This document shows, one piece after another, positions 17,233-26,400 of a stretch of 64,000 bases of DNA (its first letter is position 1; each line of letters starts with the position of its first letter). Origin of the DNA: Nitrospira sp. (GTDB taxonomy: Bacteria > Nitrospirota > Nitrospiria > Nitrospirales > Nitrospiraceae); NCBI GenBank assembly GCA_022842445.1, contig JALHPO010000001.1, positions 582,984 through 646,983 of the forward strand, given 5' to 3'. Position numbers and translations under genes: made by a program. The notes beneath the pieces are model-generated. The model was not told the DNA's origin and ran no database searches. It saw only the letters and a program-made list of their open reading frames with translations.

Positions 17233-17409
17233 TTATTTTTTCCGATACACATTCAACCCCACCTTCTCCTGACGGTCTGGGATTGTGACATTTCCTTCTG
17301 TTGAGGCAATGATGATCGTCTTGCCAGATGCTGACGGCCCGAACTCCTTCGACAGATCAACTTTGATCGTCAACCATGTGCCCTGAACAGTCATCTCCAC
17401 ATTCTTCAT
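17233..17409 (-). CDS. Small conserved 58-aa protein
   Basis: An overlooked short gene: ATG at 17409, stop TAA at 17233-17235, AAAGGA ribosome site about 8 nt upstream. The product (MKNVEMTVQGTWLTIKVDLS...) alternates hydrophobic and polar residues, ends in NVYRKK, and looks like a small beta-sandwich with a SGKTIIIASTEGNV turn. I recall similar short proteins of unknown function in diverse bacteria, with the same VDLSKEFGPS and NVYRK words; this is memory, not a search. It is followed by the DnaA-box gap and preceded by the PilZ gene. Confidence 0.75.
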   Translation of the reverse strand: MKNVEMTVQGTWLTIKVDLSKEFGPSASGKTIIIASTEGNVTIPDRQEKVGLNVYRKK

Positions 17410-17482
17410 ATTCCAGTCCTTTCCGTCATACCATGGCAGAATGAATCGTCGACGGACCTCTTCCTACTCCATCTGATCTTAT

Positions 17483-17806
17483 TCATTGGGAAATCTCCGG
17501 CTTCACCTGTAGAAGCAGCTGATTCAATCGTTCCTGTTGGGGCTCTGCCATCGACACAAAACTCACTCCGACTTGGCGCCCGCGATTCCACCGTACTGCC
17601 GCCCGCTCGATAAGAAGCGGCGCAGCCTCCGTCGGCACCTCGATACGAATCGCGACCGACATGCCGGCATACACCTGAGCGTCGCATTCAATGAGGCAGC
17701 CGGTTTTCGACAGATTCATAACCACCCCGGCCCATTCCTTGCGCGGGGCTCCGATCATGATGCTCTGAAGTTTTACAGCGAACCGCTTCTGACGACGAAG
17801 GTCCAT
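17483..17806 (-). CDS. PilZ-domain protein
   Basis: Start at the ATG at 17806, seven nt after AGGAGG, giving 107 aa. The chain is a single PilZ domain: RRQKRF at 3-8 supplies the RxxxR motif for cyclic-di-GMP and NLSKTGCLIEC supplies the (D/N)xSxxG motif at about 32-37. PilZ proteins are c-di-GMP receptors that control motility, adhesion or exopolysaccharide. It is monodomain, so it likely acts by binding a partner. Confidence 0.88.
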   Translation of the reverse strand: MDLRRQKRFAVKLQSIMIGAPRKEWAGVVMNLSKTGCLIECDAQVYAGMSVAIRIEVPTEAAPLLIERAAVRWNRGRQVGVSFVSMAEPQQERLNQLLLQVKPEISQ

Positions 17807-17932
17807 AACCGAGCCTCCTGGGAAAGTACCGGATGCCGCTCCATGCACGATCCAGTCTCTCGGCTTTCCAGACTGACCACCAACCGGATGGCATGGCTTT
17901 CCTGGAACCCTTACTCAAACCGCATACGTGGG

Positions 17933-18346
17933 TTAATAGCCCCGCCCTGTACTACCCCCTCGGCCCATTCGATCCAACGGCAGCGCCTCGTACCGCTTTT
18001 TTAAGTCTGGATGCCCGTTGAGAAAACCCTTCACCGCTGTATCGTCGGCGAAGATCTCCGGACTGCGTTTACGATAGTCCGCGACCGTCAAGTTATGCTT
18101 GGCAAGCAGCGTAGTGAGCTTCGCATTAATATCGGCTCCCATTTCTTTCATCTGTTCCGGAGAAGGCCGCTGCCCCTCGGCAAACTGTGGTCCGCCCTGA
18201 AAGTAATTCATCATCATCTCGCCGATTTCAATGCGGGCTTTCACAAACGTTTCTATTTCAACCGGTTCCGCTGCCAAACCGACAACCGTGGAAAGCATGA
18301 CACCCACTACAACGGCGAGCCCGTATCTGGCCTGAGTCATAGTCAT
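17933..18346 (-). CDS. Small secreted protein, unknown
   Basis: Start at the ATG at 18346 because GAGGA lies 5 nt before it; 137 aa. A signal peptide covers residues 1-24 (cleavage near GLA-AEP). The mature protein is about 110 residues, helical and charged, with ELK/IxIGEMMMNYFQGGPQF and ADYRKRSPEIFADD stretches and no Cys. I do not recognise a domain. It ends in a Gly/Arg tail. It may be a periplasmic helical protein; nothing ties it to the flanking PilZ or lipoprotein genes except shared strand. Confidence 0.7.
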   Translation of the reverse strand: MTMTQARYGLAVVVGVMLSTVVGLAAEPVEIETFVKARIEIGEMMMNYFQGGPQFAEGQRPSPEQMKEMGADINAKLTTLLAKHNLTVADYRKRSPEIFADDTAVKGFLNGHPDLKKRYEALPLDRMGRGGSTGRGY

Positions 18347-18526
18347 AGTTTCCTCTTCTTCGTGTAAATCAAGGGAATGTCCGCACAATGGAATACGATC
18401 ATATCATCTTGAAGTCAGAAACAGATAGGCCCGTACTGCTGATCACCGTTCATCACGAAACTGCGCCACCGTTACCCTCAACGATCTACACCGGCCGCGG
18501 CATCAGAAGCGGCATCACCACCGATC

Positions 18527-19129
18527 CTATTCGACTGATTGCCCCTGGAGAAAGAGTGCCTGCTCCAGCGTACGGAAGAATTGTTGATAGGGCGCGGGGT
18601 CTTCGACTGCGCGCAGGTAATATTGGGCGCTGGTTCGCACGACAAGTTGAGCGTCGTTACGCTTGCGGACTGTGGCAGTGAGTCTCACAAGATCGCTGCG
18701 GTGGAAAAAGGGCCCCCAGGTATGGATGTTCCTGGAGAGAATCAACAGTGTGTCGGGACGATACAGCAGATAAGAGGGGTCCAGGAACGCGGGCCGTTCC
18801 AGATCGACATATTTCTTGGCGGACACGATGCCCAGATCTTGATCCAATACGTCGACCATGAATCCGATGTCCTGCATGGTGGCGACAACCGCCTCAAGGA
18901 TCGCCGTGCGGTCAGTCGTGTCAAAGACCCTACTCTGTGCCGCACGGAGTTTGACCTGACTTTCTTCGGACAACCAGATCTGTTCCCGTGAATCCCACTG
19001 GTTTTCGTGCCTCGCTTCGTAGGGCAAGAGACAGCCGTTGAGCAGCAGGCTCAACCCCACCCCCATCAGCAACACCCGGATCCCGCCAGCTCCCCACCGG
19101 CAGCTTTGTCTGTACCATCCGGATCGCAT
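18527..19129 (-). CDS. Lipoprotein, third member of a tandem triplet
   Basis: 200 aa with a lipobox LLNGC (Cys33) after an unusually long n-region; a shorter start inside is possible. The mature part shares with the two next genes a core AAQSRVFDTTDRTAILEAV..MQDIGFMVD..DQDLG and a C-terminal DPAPYQQFFRTLEQALFL block. I do not recognise the family. It is probably anchored in the outer membrane. It follows the second member by 8 nt, so all three and the BamE-like gene form one transcript. Confidence 0.8.
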   Translation of the reverse strand: MRSGWYRQSCRWGAGGIRVLLMGVGLSLLLNGCLLPYEARHENQWDSREQIWLSEESQVKLRAAQSRVFDTTDRTAILEAVVATMQDIGFMVDVLDQDLGIVSAKKYVDLERPAFLDPSYLLYRPDTLLILSRNIHTWGPFFHRSDLVRLTATVRKRNDAQLVVRTSAQYYLRAVEDPAPYQQFFRTLEQALFLQGQSVE

Positions 19130-19137
19130 CGCCCGGT

Positions 19138-19575
19138 TCAGTCCTTCGTCACGAATAACGAACGTTCAAGCGTCGCGAAGAAATTCTGGTAGACCTTGGG
19201 GTCTTCGATGGGCTTGTTGTTATAGATGGCGTTGGCCCGGATCATCATCCGTCCGTCCGCTTGCGGACGGACGGTAACGGTGACACCCAACATATCGTAA
19301 TAGTTTGGCTCGGCGAATCGGGCGGCACTGACCAGCCCAAGCGCTTCGTTGGCCCGCTCGATGATGAAGCCCAAATCTTGGAGAGCCGCAATCACACTGC
19401 GCAGAGCAACCTGTCGATCCTTCACGTCGAAAGTCCTGGTCTGCGCACTTCGGATTTTCATCTGGGCTTCGGTCGGCGCAAGCAGCTCAGGCCCTGGCTG
19501 CGGCGGCACACATCCGCACAACATCGCGAGGGTGGCTCCTACAACCATTCCCCACACGGCTCGTCGTGTCATCAT
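19138..19575 (-). CDS. Lipoprotein, second member of the tandem triplet
   Basis: The ATG at 19575 (GAAGAGG before it) gives 145 aa; the frame is open further upstream but that part only shadows the next gene. Lipobox MLCGC with acylated Cys21. Core motifs: IRSAQTRTFDVKD, ALQDLGFIIERANEALGLVSA and PIEDPKVYQNFFATLERSLFV, matching the flanking paralogues. It is the shortest member because it lacks their middle insertion. Function unknown; outer membrane location is inferred from the lipobox without Asp at +2. Confidence 0.82.
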   Translation of the reverse strand: MMTRRAVWGMVVGATLAMLCGCVPPQPGPELLAPTEAQMKIRSAQTRTFDVKDRQVALRSVIAALQDLGFIIERANEALGLVSAARFAEPNYYDMLGVTVTVRPQADGRMMIRANAIYNNKPIEDPKVYQNFFATLERSLFVTKD

Positions 19576-19585
19576 GACCTCTTCG

Positions 19586-20194
19586 TCAAAGCGTAAATTC
19601 TTCCAGGAATACTGCCTTCGAGAGTTTAGCGAAGAATTCCTGGTATAAAACGGGGTCGCGAAGCATTTCCATCTTTTGCTGACCGGGCGGAATGTACGTG
19701 CGATCGACCTGGCCATCCCCTTTCCAGACGACCCGGTAAAAGATAATTCGAACTTCTTGGCGCGTGGCCGCCGGATTGACCGCCCGCGCGACAAGAGAAG
19801 CCGAGATTTTCTGGTGGAGATCGACGGGCGTAAGCACTTTTCCCATGGACAGCACCAGCACAAAAAACCGGCTGATATACTGGCCGTATTCCCTCGCACT
19901 CCGTTCCTTTGCCGCCCGCAGAAAGCCCACCTCCCGCACGCTTTCTTCGACCTGAAATCCCAAATCCTGTAAGACCGCCGCAGAGGCGGACAATAACTCT
20001 GTCTCATCCTTGGTCTCGAACATGCGGGTTTGCATGGCCCGGTTTGCAGCACTCTCGGGGGTCAGCTGAAAGAGTTCTTCCGGCTGTGAGTGCGTCACAC
20101 ACCCGGCGAGCTGGCCCGCAAAAACCAGGCTGAGGGCGACCAGGCACCATCGCCGCAGCACGGCGCTCGCGCCCCGGTTAGAATTGCGTCGCAT
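19586..20194 (-). CDS. Lipoprotein, first member of the tandem triplet
   Basis: I start at the ATG at 20194, which overlaps the end of the BamE-like gene by 17 nt, giving 202 aa; a start at 20230 is also open. Lipobox QLAGC follows a positively charged n-region. The same core as its neighbours is seen: NRAMQTRMFETKDETELLSASAAVLQ, DLGFQVEESVREVGF, then MLRDPVLYQEFFAKLSKAVFL at the end. A middle segment of about 50 residues (FFVLVLSMGKVLTP) is hydrophobic and unlike the shortest member. Unknown function. Confidence 0.82.
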   Translation of the reverse strand: MRRNSNRGASAVLRRWCLVALSLVFAGQLAGCVTHSQPEELFQLTPESAANRAMQTRMFETKDETELLSASAAVLQDLGFQVEESVREVGFLRAAKERSAREYGQYISRFFVLVLSMGKVLTPVDLHQKISASLVARAVNPAATRQEVRIIFYRVVWKGDGQVDRTYIPPGQQKMEMLRDPVLYQEFFAKLSKAVFLEEFTL

Positions 20195-20570
20195 TGTAGG
20201 CAAAATCGCGAACCTTTTTGTCTTCATCATACTTAATGATGATGGTGAGCGTCCGCTGGCGCTGCGAACTGGAGCTGTCCCGCGAACTAGCGCCTAGAAT
20301 GATGAGGCCCGCAAAGGTGGAGCTGGCCGTGTCGACCCGATCGGTGGATACCTTGTCGTAGATCCAGACCTCCCGGCGCTTCTCGTCTGTCGTAACAATA
20401 TTGGGGCTCCCGAGCAATTCCGCCACCTGCGAGGCCGGCATCCCGACTTTGACCTCTCCCTGCACCTTCCCGACTGTCAGCCGGTCTTCTTTAATCTCGG
20501 CCTTTCCTCCGGCACATCCCGCCACAGCCACCACCAGACACAAACCCAGCGCCATCCATGTACGTGTCAT
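20178..20570 (-). CDS. BamE/SmpA-like lipoprotein
   Basis: 130 aa. Lipobox VAGC (Cys19) and then a small alpha-beta domain with the BamE-type sentence VGKVQGEVKVGMPASQVAELLGSPN, an aromatic REVWIYDK strand and a closing TIIIKYDEDKKVRDF strand. BamE is an accessory of outer membrane protein assembly; BamE-fold proteins also serve other envelope roles. A Ser-rich loop (SSRDSSSSQRQR) is inserted between strands. First gene of the lipoprotein transcript, overlapping the next start, which suggests translational coupling. Confidence 0.78.
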   Translation of the reverse strand: MTRTWMALGLCLVVAVAGCAGGKAEIKEDRLTVGKVQGEVKVGMPASQVAELLGSPNIVTTDEKRREVWIYDKVSTDRVDTASSTFAGLIILGASSRDSSSSQRQRTLTIIIKYDEDKKVRDFAYNATQF

Positions 20571-20863
20571 TGGACATTCCTCCTGAAATACGACAGCTCT
20601 GTCTTCAACCGATGCCTCTCTCTTCTAGAATACACACTCCAAGGTTCGAAATCACCTTGCGAGCCAAGCCTCCCGTTACCACAAATACGAGCTTCCTTGG
20701 TCGTAACCCGCATGCCCCCGATAGCTTCCCATCAGATCCCCCCGACTTTAGTTTTGCTCGGACACGACCGATAGTGATATCAGGACGCCGCTTCGGACAA
20801 AACCGATGTACGCAACTGTCACAGCAGCGAACCTGTGTGCAGTCTACTCGGAAAGGCTCTGAT

Positions 20864-21721
20864 ATGACCTCAGCTCAAGAACTGATTCGATCCTGCTCCG
20901 CCATGTTTACACTCCCGGAAATCTATACCCGTGTCCGCGCGGTCGTCGATAACCCCGAATCATCAATGGACGACCTGGCAAACGCGATCAAAATCGATCC
21001 GGCCATCGCGGCGCGTCTCTTGAAAGTCGTGAACAGCCCGCTGTATGGATTCCCGAAGCAGATTGACAGTATCAGCCGCGCGGTCAACATGATCGGCATG
21101 CAATCCGTCAGCGACTTGGTCGCCGCCACTACGATCGGGCGAACCTTCTCAGGAATGACAGCAGGCCTCATGGATCTTCCGTCCTTCTGGAGGAAAAGTG
21201 TGCTCTGTGCCCTGATGGCAGGGAAAATCGCCAAAGCCAGCGGCATCATGGAAAGCGAGCGCTTCTTTATCGAGGGGCTCTTGCGGGACATCGGACACTT
21301 AGTCCTCTATCAAACCGTGCCGCAACGGGCACAGTCTGCCCTGATCGAGTCCGGACATCTCGGAACAAGGCTGGCCGAAGTGGAACAATCGAATATCGGA
21401 TGCGACTTTGCCGAAGTCGGTGCGGAGTTAGTTCGCTTCTGGGGTATGCCGCGTCCCATTGAGCAGGCCATCCGCTACCAGATCCATCCAGAGGAAGCGA
21501 TTGAGTATCAGATGCACGCGTCGATCGTTCACCTGGCCGGAGTTGCCGCCGATGCCGCTCAATTGGAAACGAATCGGGCCGTCGATCCACCTCCGTTCGA
21601 CCCGTTTGCTCTCTCCTGCACACAGTTCAACTTAAACAAGCACCAATCTCTACTGGCCGAGGCTCAGCAGGAGCTGCAGGACACGCTGGCATTTATTTCC
21701 CCGTTGGCGACGGCCGCATAG
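20864..21721 (+). CDS. HDOD-domain signalling protein
   Basis: Start at the ATG at 20864 (GAAAGG 8 nt before) gives 285 aa; the frame is open upstream but without coding character. The HDOD domain fills residues 5-205: FTLPEIYTRVRAVVDNPESSMDDLANAIKIDPAIAARLLKVVNSPLYG and later LRDIGHLVLYQ, in which the HD-type metal residues of true phosphodiesterases are only partly kept. HDOD proteins act in signal transduction (biofilm, motility, competence) rather than catalysis. Divergent from the lipoprotein operon. Confidence 0.85.
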   Translation: MTSAQELIRSCSAMFTLPEIYTRVRAVVDNPESSMDDLANAIKIDPAIAARLLKVVNSPLYGFPKQIDSISRAVNMIGMQSVSDLVAATTIGRTFSGMTAGLMDLPSFWRKSVLCALMAGKIAKASGIMESERFFIEGLLRDIGHLVLYQTVPQRAQSALIESGHLGTRLAEVEQSNIGCDFAEVGAELVRFWGMPRPIEQAIRYQIHPEEAIEYQMHASIVHLAGVAADAAQLETNRAVDPPPFDPFALSCTQFNLNKHQSLLAEAQQELQDTLAFISPLATAA

Positions 21722-21800
21722 GCCCCGGCAGCCGGCCCTTTCGATTTCGCCACCCCCCCGTCACGCATGAACGTTTGTTGCGAAACCGCATGGCACCCTG

Positions 21801-21911
21801 TTCTGCGTGAAGCGTATCCCGTCTCTCGCAACCAGGAATAGATCTGAACATATTCCTTCCGTCCTGCGCTGCACGCTCGCCTCGCTGAGTCGAAGCGGGC
21901 TTCACGAGATA
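21801..21911. repeat. Dispersed intergenic repeat (GTGAAGCGTATC / GCTTCACGAGATAC)
   Basis: In the 264-bp gap between the HDOD gene and the response regulator gene, CGTGAAGCGTATCCCG (from 21806) and CGGGCTTCACGAGATAC (to 21911) are imperfect inverted words, matching the repeat at 517-579. The interior is CG-rich and codes for nothing convincing. Confidence 0.45.
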
Positions 21912-21985
21912 CAAGCGACGCGGAACGGAGCAGCAGATCACGCTTGCACCAGATGCTCATGGAATGAGACAGGCTGGCCCACCGG

Positions 21986-23431
21986 CTATGCTTCGTCCTC
22001 GTCGCTCCTGTGGGCTGATGGAATTCCATAGCGTTTGCATTTCTCCCACAGTGCTTTGCGGGACAAGCCGAGGATCTTCGATGCCGCCGTGCGGCTGCCT
22101 TCGGCTCGCTCCAGCACAGACAGAATATACTCCTTCTCGAAACCCTCCCGCGCAGCAGCCAGTGAGGTCAGAACTGTATCTGCTTTCTTCGGTCCTCCGG
22201 TCAGACCCTCGCTGCAAAAGCCGCAGGAGTCTTGCGGTGGGCCGCCCAGGTACGGGCAGGATTGGAAACCGCACAGGTCAGCCGGCTGAATCACATCCCG
22301 CTCATGCCCCAAGGCCACGGCCCGCTCGACCACGTTTTCGAGCTCACGCACGTTCCCCGGATAGGAATAGCGCAGCAGCAGCTCGCGCGCAGGGAGCGAG
22401 AATCCCCGCAGCTTCTTGTTCAGCTTGCCTGAGCAGGTGTCCAGCACATGCTCGGCAATCACCATGATATCCTCCTGCCGTTCCCGCAGCGGTGGAACAA
22501 TCACCTGCACGACATTGAGCCGGTAAAAGAGGTCTTCTCGAAACCGTCCCTGCGCAACTTCCTTGCGCAGATCCTTTTGTGTCGCACACACCAGGCGAAC
22601 ATCCGCATCAATCGTATCGTTTCCCCCCACCCGTTCGAACGTCCGTTCCTGCAACACCCGCAATAGTTTCACCTGAACCGCCGCAGACAGTTCGCCGATC
22701 TCGTCGAGGAACAATGTCCCGCGATGGGCCAACTCAAATCGCCCCCGGCGCTGACGCATTGCCCCTGTAAACGCGCCCTTCTCATGCCCGAACAGCTCGG
22801 CCTCCAACAGTGTTTCCGGCAGGGCGGCACAACTCACCTTGATCAGCGGAGCATCCCGCCGGGGACTGTTCTGATGTACCGCATTGGCCACCAGCTCTTT
22901 CCCCGTTCCGCTTTCACCAAGAATCAACACCGTCGAGTCGGTCGCCGCCACCAGCTTGATCTTGTCCAGCACCGCGCGCATCCGGCTGTTGACGCCCAGA
23001 ATGCCGCCGAAGCTGAACTTGTCTTCCAGTACCGCCTTGAGATCCTGATTTTCCCGGCGGAGCGCGACCACATGGCCGATCCGCTCAACGATCAGCAGCA
23101 ACTCATCCATCTGAAAGGGCTTCGTCAGATAATCGATCGCGCCCAGCTTCATCGCTCCGACTGCCGTGTCCACGGAACCGTGCGCGGTGATCACCACCAC
23201 CTCCGTCTCCGGCGCCTTGTCTTTGGCTGCCTTGAGCACCGTCAACCCATCGGCGCCGGGCAACCGCAAATCGGTAATCACAAGATCGAATTGTTCTTGC
23301 CGGATCGCATCGATCCCCTCGGTCCCGGATGCGGCCGCATGCACGTCGTACCCGATGGCCTCCAGCGCGTCCACCATCGACAAGCGCATCAGCGGTTCGT
23401 CATCGACCAGGAGAATCGTCAATCCCTTCAT
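21986..23431 (-). CDS. NtrC-family sigma54 response regulator with a cysteine cluster
   Basis: 481 aa. Order: receiver domain (1-120, phospho-acceptor Asp54 in LVITDLRLP), AAA+ sigma54-activation domain (about 140-370; Walker A GESGTGKE, GAFTGA loop), a linker and a Fis-type helix-turn-helix at the C-terminus (EGSRTAASKILGLSRKALWEK). The linker holds four cysteines, C387, C392, C403 and C406 (CX4CX10CX2C), which could bind a metal or Fe-S centre or sense redox state. The ATG overlaps the stop of the kinase gene by 4 nt (ATGA), so the two are translated together as a two-component system acting on sigma54 promoters. Confidence 0.93.
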   Translation of the reverse strand: MKGLTILLVDDEPLMRLSMVDALEAIGYDVHAAASGTEGIDAIRQEQFDLVITDLRLPGADGLTVLKAAKDKAPETEVVVITAHGSVDTAVGAMKLGAIDYLTKPFQMDELLLIVERIGHVVALRRENQDLKAVLEDKFSFGGILGVNSRMRAVLDKIKLVAATDSTVLILGESGTGKELVANAVHQNSPRRDAPLIKVSCAALPETLLEAELFGHEKGAFTGAMRQRRGRFELAHRGTLFLDEIGELSAAVQVKLLRVLQERTFERVGGNDTIDADVRLVCATQKDLRKEVAQGRFREDLFYRLNVVQVIVPPLRERQEDIMVIAEHVLDTCSGKLNKKLRGFSLPARELLLRYSYPGNVRELENVVERAVALGHERDVIQPADLCGFQSCPYLGGPPQDSCGFCSEGLTGGPKKADTVLTSLAAAREGFEKEYILSVLERAEGSRTAASKILGLSRKALWEKCKRYGIPSAHRSDEDEA

Positions 23432-26400
23432 GACGGCTTCTCCACAAGCGACGGTTCCGGCGACACAGGCAGGCACAGTGTGAACGTCGTTCCTTTGCCG
23501 ACTTCACTCTCCACAAGAATCTTCCCGCCATGACGCTCCACGATGCCGAGATTCACGGAAAGCCCTAACCCCGTTCCCTCCCCCTCGCCTTTGGTCGTAA
23601 AGAACGGATCGAATACGCGCGGCAGGATGGAGGGGGGAATGCCCGACCCCGTATCGCCGACTTCAACCAGGCAAATTCCCTCGGCTACGGAGGTCCGAAT
23701 CGTCAACATCCCGCCGTGCTTCATCGCCTGCACCGCGTTCAAGAGCAAATTCATCAAGACCTGTTCGATCATGTGGCGATCCACCAGGACGCTGGGCAGA
23801 CCATGTCGCAATACAGTCTCCAGTGTAATCCGATTGGGGGCGAATAGGTGGGTCGTCAGCACCAAGACCTGCTCGACGATCCGATTGATATCGGCCGGAC
23901 TGAATTCCGGCTCATGCTGCTGAGAAAAATCCAGCAGCTGCCGGACAATTTTTTGTACCCGGCGGACGCCATGTTCCATAGACGCCCAATATTCCTCCTG
24001 ACGAGCCTGGGATACCCCCCCTTTTCGAAGATTGTAGAGACAATTGAGAATCCCGCCGAGCGGGTTATTGATTTCGTGCGCCACGCCGGCCGCCAGTTTC
24101 CCGACGGAAGCCAGTTTCTCTGAATTGAGAATCTGCCGCTCCAGCTTCTTCGTCTCCGTCATATCACGCGCAATCCCGAGCACACCGAGGATCTCTCCCT
24201 CGACTCCTTGAAGCGGCGACACACTGACCATCACCGTGCGGGTTTCTCCCAGCCTGGTCATGACTTCGACTTCATAGACCTGCTTGGCACCGATGTCCAA
24301 GGTGCTCTTGAGCCGCCGGCCACGGTGACGCCGCGAAAGCAAAGACAGATAGGGCCGGCCCAGCAGATCGTCTTTTCGATACCCCCAGACATCGACCTTG
24401 CTGTTGACGTAGGTGAATCGCTGATCCGTATCGAGCGTGTAGATGACATCATTGGCATTTTCGAGCAGATTTTCCAGATACTGTTTGGTTTCTTCGATTT
24501 CTCTGGTCCGCTCACGCACCTTCGACTCGAGGTCTTCACGATAGGACTGCAGCTGGCGCTCCAGCCTCTTTCGATCGGTAATGTCCCGGAGCTGCAGCAT
24601 GACCAGCACCTGATCGCCGCCTTCCACCCGAATCAGATCCATCTCGACGGGAGTCTCACGCCCTTCGGCATGAAAGACGGTCATTTCCTGGGTAGACACT
24701 TGCTGGCGGCCGGTGCTGGTATCTCGTAACCAGCCCATAAACGCATGGTGATAGCTCACCGGCACGACATCAAGCACATTCCGCCCGATGATGCTCGCTT
24801 CCGAATGGCCTAGCGCCTGTTCTTCCCGCTTGTTCACAGCGACGACGGCCCCTTCGGCGTTGACCATAAAGACCGAATCGGCGACGAGATCAAAGAGAGC
24901 CTTGTACCGAGCTTGCGATGCGACCAGCTGATGCGTACGCTCGGATACTGCCTGCTCCAACCCGGTGGTATAGCGCTGCAGCTCCTGTTCCAATCGACGC
25001 CGATCCGTCACATCTCGAACGAATGCGCGTGAATGAATCAGCCCGCCACGCGTGTGATCCAAGAGCGCCGTGGCATGAATTTCCACACCCACCGCACGGC
25101 CATCCTTCGCCAGGAACACCGTGTCCATCGATCCTTGCCCCTGCGCGACCAATCGTTCGAGATATTGCAACACTCGCGATTCCTGTCCGGGCTGAACCAC
25201 ATCCCACAACTTCAGCGCCAGCATCTCATCGAGCGCATAACCGAGCTTATCGAGGCCTGTTTTATTAACGTGGACAAATTTGCCGCTCCGATCCAACTGG
25301 TAAATCATTTCCGGTGAATGTTCGATCAAGTCGCGGTACTTCTCTTCCAGACGCCGGACTTCCTCCATCCGCTGTTCGATCTGACCGAACGAGCGCTGAA
25401 GATTGGACGCCATCCGGTTAAAAGCATCAGCCAACCGTTCGATTTCATCGCCGGTCTTCAGCTCCAGTCGTTGATCCAAACGCCCGCTTCCAATCTCCTG
25501 GACTCCGTCGTGTAACAGTCGAAGGGGCCCTGCAATGCGCCGGGCAACCAGCACGCCTGTTCCGCATAACATCCCCACGACCAATAACCCGCCTACCAGA
25601 ACTTTCGCCATCAGCCCACCGAGCGGAGCGAATGTTTCACTTGGATCCTGGCGTACAACAGTGATCCACTGCTTTCCCCCCAGACTGCCGGGAGCAAGCC
25701 CCTCCAGAAACCGCACCGGAGCAAAGCCGACCAGCGCCTCCTTGCTTCCATGCGAATCGTCTGCGGCAACGGCCCAGCCGGGCTTCAGCGCACTCAGCAG
25801 GCGGCTCAATTCAGCATTCGCGGTATGCGCTTCAGGCGCCAGGACCGGACAGATCACCACGGCGCCGTCCGAGTTGAAGAGCATCGCATGGCCGGTCGCG
25901 CCGACCGACACGTCGGCAAGGGACTGGAACAATGTGTCGCGGCGAAGCAGAATCGTCACGACGCCGATCACTGTCCGCTGTTGATCGTCCATAATCGGCG
26001 ACGCAACGATCACGACATGGGTCCCGAAGGCCGGATCGAATCCGATGTCCCCCACATACGGCTGTTGGTTTCCCGACTTCACCACTGCCTGCCACCAGGG
26101 GGTGGCGGCGTAGGCGTACTCGACTTGAGGAATGGAGCTGACGACCAACGCGCCCTGCCCATCGGTCACCAGAATGCCGACATAGTCCGTCTTCCTGATT
26201 TCATGCCATCGAATGAGGAAATTCGTCACGATCCGGTTGACAAACAGCGGGAACTCACTCCGTTTATCCCGTTGTCCCCACCGCTGCCGCCAATCGTCGA
26301 TGATGCCGAGAATGGCTTGAGGATCTTTGCCTTCATAGGTACGATTGGCTTCCCACACAGCGGTGCGCAGGAACGGCATCGTCGCCAGCTGCTGCGCTTC

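Noticed and set aside
16386..17288. Open frames on both strands of the 0.9-kb gap (up to 112 codons)
   Set aside because: No ribosome sites, odd amino acid composition (Arg/Ser/His rich) and no family resemblance.
18388..18681. Plus-strand 97-codon frame
   Set aside because: It overlaps the lipoprotein gene on the other strand and has no ribosome site or recognisable product.
19138..20052. A single 304-codon lipoprotein gene
   Set aside because: Its first 160 codons are an out-of-frame shadow of the gene at 19586-20194; the real start is the ATG at 19575 with its own signal peptide.
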